Shown here piece by piece: positions 61,494 to 64,000 of a stretch of 64,000 nucleotides of DNA. How positions within the stretch are numbered: the stretch's first letter is position 1; the number at the start of each line of letters is the position of its first letter. The notes beneath the pieces are model-generated. The model made no database searches. It was given only the letters and a program-made list of their open reading frames with translations, and had not been told where the DNA came from. The position numbers and the translations under genes were made by a program. Source of the stretch: PVC group bacterium (GTDB lineage Bacteria; Verrucomicrobiota; Kiritimatiellia; CAIKKV01); the NCBI GenBank assembly GCA_945898015.1, contig CAMDGM010000008.1, forward strand, positions 39,766 through 103,765, written 5' to 3'.

Positions 61494-62461
61494 GACATCC
61501 TCCCCTTCGGATCCACCGCCGGGTGGGCATAAAACGGAAGCTCGTCCGCGTTACCCCCGGGCGGCACATATTTCCAACGCCGATACATCCACAGCCACTG
61601 GGCCGGAAATTTCCGGATTTCGGCCTCGAACACATCGGCAATGCGCTGGTTCAGCGCCACCTCGTCCCCGTCGACGCCCGGGATCAGAAGCGGGCACGCA
61701 TAACCGTGATAGGTCCCATCCGGATACGCCTGGCAAAACACCGGAACGATCGGCGCGCCGGTGCGCACTGCCAGCACGGAGGCCGCCGGCGACATGGTCA
61801 CGGGCTTCCCGAAGAATTTCACAAACACGCCACCTTCGGCCACGCGGGTGTTCTGGTCCATGATCAAGGCTACCCGGCCCCCGTCCTTCAACGCCCGGAA
61901 AAGCGCGCGCATGGCGCCTTCCCGGGAGGCAATCGTCATGCCGTTCCGCTCGCGAAGCCGCGTGATAAAACGGTTCACCCGCTCGTTCAGGAACGTCGCC
62001 GCCACGCTGACCGGCGGATTTCCAAAAAGGGAACCGGCCTGCCCCAGAAGCTCCCAATTCCCGAAATGCGCGGTCACCACAATCACCGGCGAATGGGCCC
62101 GGTACAAATCCATCGAGGAATCAAACCGGAACCAGCGTTCCAACCGGCCCCGGGACCGGTCGGAAAACCAGGCGAAATCTAAAATCGCCCGGAAAAAGGA
62201 AGCATAGGAGGCCTTGGCAATGGCCCGCTTCTCCGCCGCGCTCTTGGTGTCGCCAAAAGCCAGATCGAGATTGGCCAGCGCCACGCGCCTCTGCGTCCAG
62301 GCCACATGAAAGGCCAGCGTGCCGACTCCCCGGGCCAGCCCCATCAAAACGGGACGCGGCAACCGGGTAATCACGAAAAAGGCCACATGGACAAGGGCCA
62401 TTTCCAGCCCGAACCGGCATTCCCGGATCGCTTTCAAGATAGAGGGTTTCCCGCTCGCCAT
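61490..62461 (-). CDS. Lipid A biosynthesis lauroyl/myristoyl acyltransferase (LpxL/HtrB family)
   Basis: 323 residues from the ATG at 62461. The PF03279 acyltransferase shows the catalytic HX4E motif in VVTAHFGNWELLGQ, the RVALIMDQNTRVAEGGVFVKFFGKPV block, and a C-terminal FPAQWLWMYRRWKYVPPG (W-x-x-R-R-x-K). An N-terminal hydrophobic segment (LEMALVHVAFFVITRL) anchors it at the inner membrane. It adds secondary acyl chains to lipid A, which indicates an LPS-bearing outer membrane. The gap to thiC is 13 bases. Confidence 0.9.
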   Translation of the reverse strand: MASGKPSILKAIRECRFGLEMALVHVAFFVITRLPRPVLMGLARGVGTLAFHVAWTQRRVALANLDLAFGDTKSAAEKRAIAKASYASFFRAILDFAWFSDRSRGRLERWFRFDSSMDLYRAHSPVIVVTAHFGNWELLGQAGSLFGNPPVSVAATFLNERVNRFITRLRERNGMTIASREGAMRALFRALKDGGRVALIMDQNTRVAEGGVFVKFFGKPVTMSPAASVLAVRTGAPIVPVFCQAYPDGTYHGYACPLLIPGVDGDEVALNQRIADVFEAEIRKFPAQWLWMYRRWKYVPPGGNADELPFYAHPAVDPKGRMS

Positions 62462-62474
62462 GGTCACCGGTCCA

Positions 62475-63773
62475 TTATTTTCGGGTCAGCGCTTCCATTA
62501 CGGCCCGGCTCCGCTTGACCGCGCACAACGACCCGCACATCGTGCAGACATCGGGGTCGTGCGGGGCCGAGGAGTCCCGGTACCGCTGGGCTTTATGCGG
62601 GTCCAGCGCCAGCCGCACCATCCCCTTCCAATCGAGATTTCCCCGCGCCTGGCTCATGGCGTGATCCCAGTCAATCGCCCCGGGGAGGCCCTTGGCAATG
62701 TCCCCGGCATGCGCCGCAATGCGCGAGGCGATGATCCCCTCCCGCACGTCATCCAGATCCGGCAACCGCAGGTGCTCGGCGGGCGTGACATAGCAGAGAA
62801 AATCCGCGCCAGCCATGGCGGCCAGCGCGCCGCCAATGGCCGAGGTGATATGATCGTAGCCCGGGGCGACATCCGTGACCAGAGGCCCCAGCACATAGAG
62901 CGGGGCGCCATGCGTCAGCTTCTTGGCCACCTGGATGTTGGCCGATACTTCATGCAGCGGAATATGGCCGGGCCCTTCGATCATGACCTGAACGCCCGCC
63001 GCCCAGGCCCGCTGGGTCAGTTCGCCCAAAATAATCAACTCCTGGAACTGGGGCGCATCCGTGGCGTCATGCAGGCTTCCCGGCCGCAGGCCATCCCCCA
63101 GGCTGAGGGTGATGTCATACCGGAGGCACAGCTCCAGCAGGCGGTCGAAATGCTCGAAAAACGGGTTTTCCTGGCCGTTGGCCTGCATCCAGGACAACAG
63201 CAACGCCCCGCCCCGGCTGACAACATGGGTCAGGCGCCCGCAGACCTTCAGGCGCTCGACGCAAGTCCGGGTCAACCCCGCGTGGATGGTCATGAAGTCC
63301 ACCCCATCCTCGGCATGGGCTTCGACCGTTTGGAAAAGCTGGTCCACGGTCAACTGCTCGAACTCGCACCCGAACTGATGGGGCGCGTCATACACCGGCA
63401 CGCTGCCCAGCACCAGCGGACACGCCCGGGCAAGCTGGGCCCTGAACTGGCGCGACGCGGGGCTCAGGCTCAGGTCCATCAGCGCGTCCGCGCCATACTG
63501 GACGGCCATCGCCGCCTTGGCCAGCTCCTGGTCCCAGTTGACGCAATCCCCCGAAACGCCGAGATTCACGTTAATCTTAGTCCGCAAGCCGGCGCCGATC
63601 CCGCAGGACATCCGGCCTTGCCGAGTCCGGTTGGCCGGAATCACCGTCCGCCCTTCCGCCACATCCTTCATCAACCGGTTGCGATCCACCTTCTCCTGCG
63701 TTGCCACCGAATCCAGCTCAGGCGTCACAATGCCCTTCCGCGCCGCCTGCAATTGAGTCATCTGCTTGTCCAT
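62475..63773 (-). CDS. thiC: Phosphomethylpyrimidine synthase ThiC
   Basis: 432 residues, the short form of the family. Blocks include VIPANRTRQGRMSCGIGAGLRTKINVNLG, GADALMDLSLS, DFMTIHAGLT, RGGALLLSWM, GDGLRPGSLHDATDAPQFQEL, VMIEGPGHIPLHEV and DVAPGYDHITSAIGGALAA. The C-terminal cysteine motif CTMCGSLC binds the radical-SAM 4Fe-4S cluster. It converts aminoimidazole ribotide to hydroxymethylpyrimidine phosphate in thiamine synthesis. A good AAAGGTGAGG site precedes the ATG. No TPP riboswitch could be recognised in the leader. Confidence 0.95.
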   Translation of the reverse strand: MDKQMTQLQAARKGIVTPELDSVATQEKVDRNRLMKDVAEGRTVIPANRTRQGRMSCGIGAGLRTKINVNLGVSGDCVNWDQELAKAAMAVQYGADALMDLSLSPASRQFRAQLARACPLVLGSVPVYDAPHQFGCEFEQLTVDQLFQTVEAHAEDGVDFMTIHAGLTRTCVERLKVCGRLTHVVSRGGALLLSWMQANGQENPFFEHFDRLLELCLRYDITLSLGDGLRPGSLHDATDAPQFQELIILGELTQRAWAAGVQVMIEGPGHIPLHEVSANIQVAKKLTHGAPLYVLGPLVTDVAPGYDHITSAIGGALAAMAGADFLCYVTPAEHLRLPDLDDVREGIIASRIAAHAGDIAKGLPGAIDWDHAMSQARGNLDWKGMVRLALDPHKAQRYRDSSAPHDPDVCTMCGSLCAVKRSRAVMEALTRK

Positions 63774-63838
63774 GAACCCTCACCTTTATTTCACAATCTC
63801 TTATGATAGCGAACCCTCCCATGCACGACCAGAAACAA

Positions 63839-63861
63839 ATGCGGCCCCCGAAAGGGCGCAT
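63839..63861 (-). terminator. GC-rich hairpin followed by a T-rich run upstream of thiC
   Basis: Read leftward, ATGCGCCCTTTCGGGGGCCGCAT folds into an 8-pair stem with one bulge and is followed by TTTGTTTCT. It lies about 65 bases before the thiC ATG. It could end a transcript entering from beyond the right edge, or be part of a thiC leader attenuator. The sequence to the right (63862-64000) shows no gene I can support. Confidence 0.4.
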
Positions 63862-64000
63862 CTCTGAGTTTTGGCGCTTTGTCCGAAGCCGACCAAAATC
63901 CAGCATGAAGGAGACTCTTGAGCCGCAGACCGCGACGGGATGCTGAGAGGCCGCGACGGACACCGGACCGGAACAGCCCGGCTTGACGGTCGGCGCTATC

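Noticed and set aside
63930-63959. Direct repeat CCGCGACGG (63930-63938 and 63951-63959)
   Set aside because: Only two 9-base copies in GC-rich DNA; no array or mobile-element context, so neither a CRISPR nor an att site is supported.
63718-63963. 81-residue minus-strand ORF overlapping the thiC start
   Set aside because: It covers the hairpin and ribosome-binding site of thiC, has mixed composition and no family resemblance.
63936-64000. CTGAGAG near 63943 as part of a TPP riboswitch
   Set aside because: It is on the plus strand, pointing away from thiC, and the CTGATC/GCG-AGGGA half of the motif is not visible.

Overview
This window is GC-rich bacterial DNA packed with genes, and no stretch over about 300 bases lacks one. 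Shine-Dalgarno sites are common, and many neighbouring genes overlap by 4 bases (ATGA or GTGA). An LpxL/HtrB-type lipid A acyltransferase, Wza-like export lipoproteins and outer-membrane logic point to a Gram-negative cell. The overall mix (CmuA/MtaA-type uroporphyrinogen-decarboxylase-like protein, GH9 glucanase, large hybrid kinases, RAYT remnant) would suit the Verrucomicrobiota/Kiritimatiellota group or a neighbouring phylum. That placement is inference; no rRNA or ribosomal protein gene is present to test it.

Layout. (1) 1-13.9 kb: envelope polysaccharide genes. A leftward set (O-antigen ligase/polymerase, nitroreductase-methyltransferase fusion, alpha/alpha-barrel protein, GT4) and a rightward set (GT26-STAS-STAS fusion, two GT4, GT2, nucleotidyltransferase-like protein, AlkP-superfamily phosphodiesterase) diverge from overlapping promoters near 5.58 kb. 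(2) 12.8-18.0 kb: a leftward GT2, a secreted GH9 glucanase, a response regulator with a membrane tail, and uridine kinase. (3) 18.0-50.7 kb: one continuous leftward gene train. It starts with Wzc-like, two Wza-like, Wzx-like and pyruvyltransferase genes. It continues through two PAS sensors without kinase domains, a Cache lipoprotein, four hybrid histidine kinases and a response regulator. It ends with glycogen phosphorylase, an Hpt-REC-SpoIIE phosphatase-HATPase protein, the initiating sugar transferase, a STAS protein and a nucleotidyltransferase/beta-helix protein. (4) 50.8-64 kb: mostly housekeeping genes (murJ, hslO, UvrB/C-motif protein, acyltransferase/URO-D pair, tRNA-Leu, NUDIX, folC, comF, mtnP, lpxL-like, thiC), a decayed RAYT transposase and one orphan gene.

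How it may work together. The window encodes most of a Wzx/Wzy exopolysaccharide pathway: initiating transferase, glycosyltransferases, flippase, polymerase/ligase, pyruvyl decoration, chain-length ATPase and export lipoproteins. Interleaved with it is an unusually large phosphorelay plus a partner-switching module (phosphatase, RsbW-like ATPase fold and STAS antagonist). STAS domains also occur fused to a glycosyltransferase in the same region. The most interesting hypothesis is a sensor-kinase to Hpt/REC to SpoIIE-phosphatase to STAS circuit that acts directly on a glycosyltransferase, with glycogen phosphorylase co-expressed to supply glucose-1-phosphate. The gene order and domains are visible in the sequence; the circuit is inferred.
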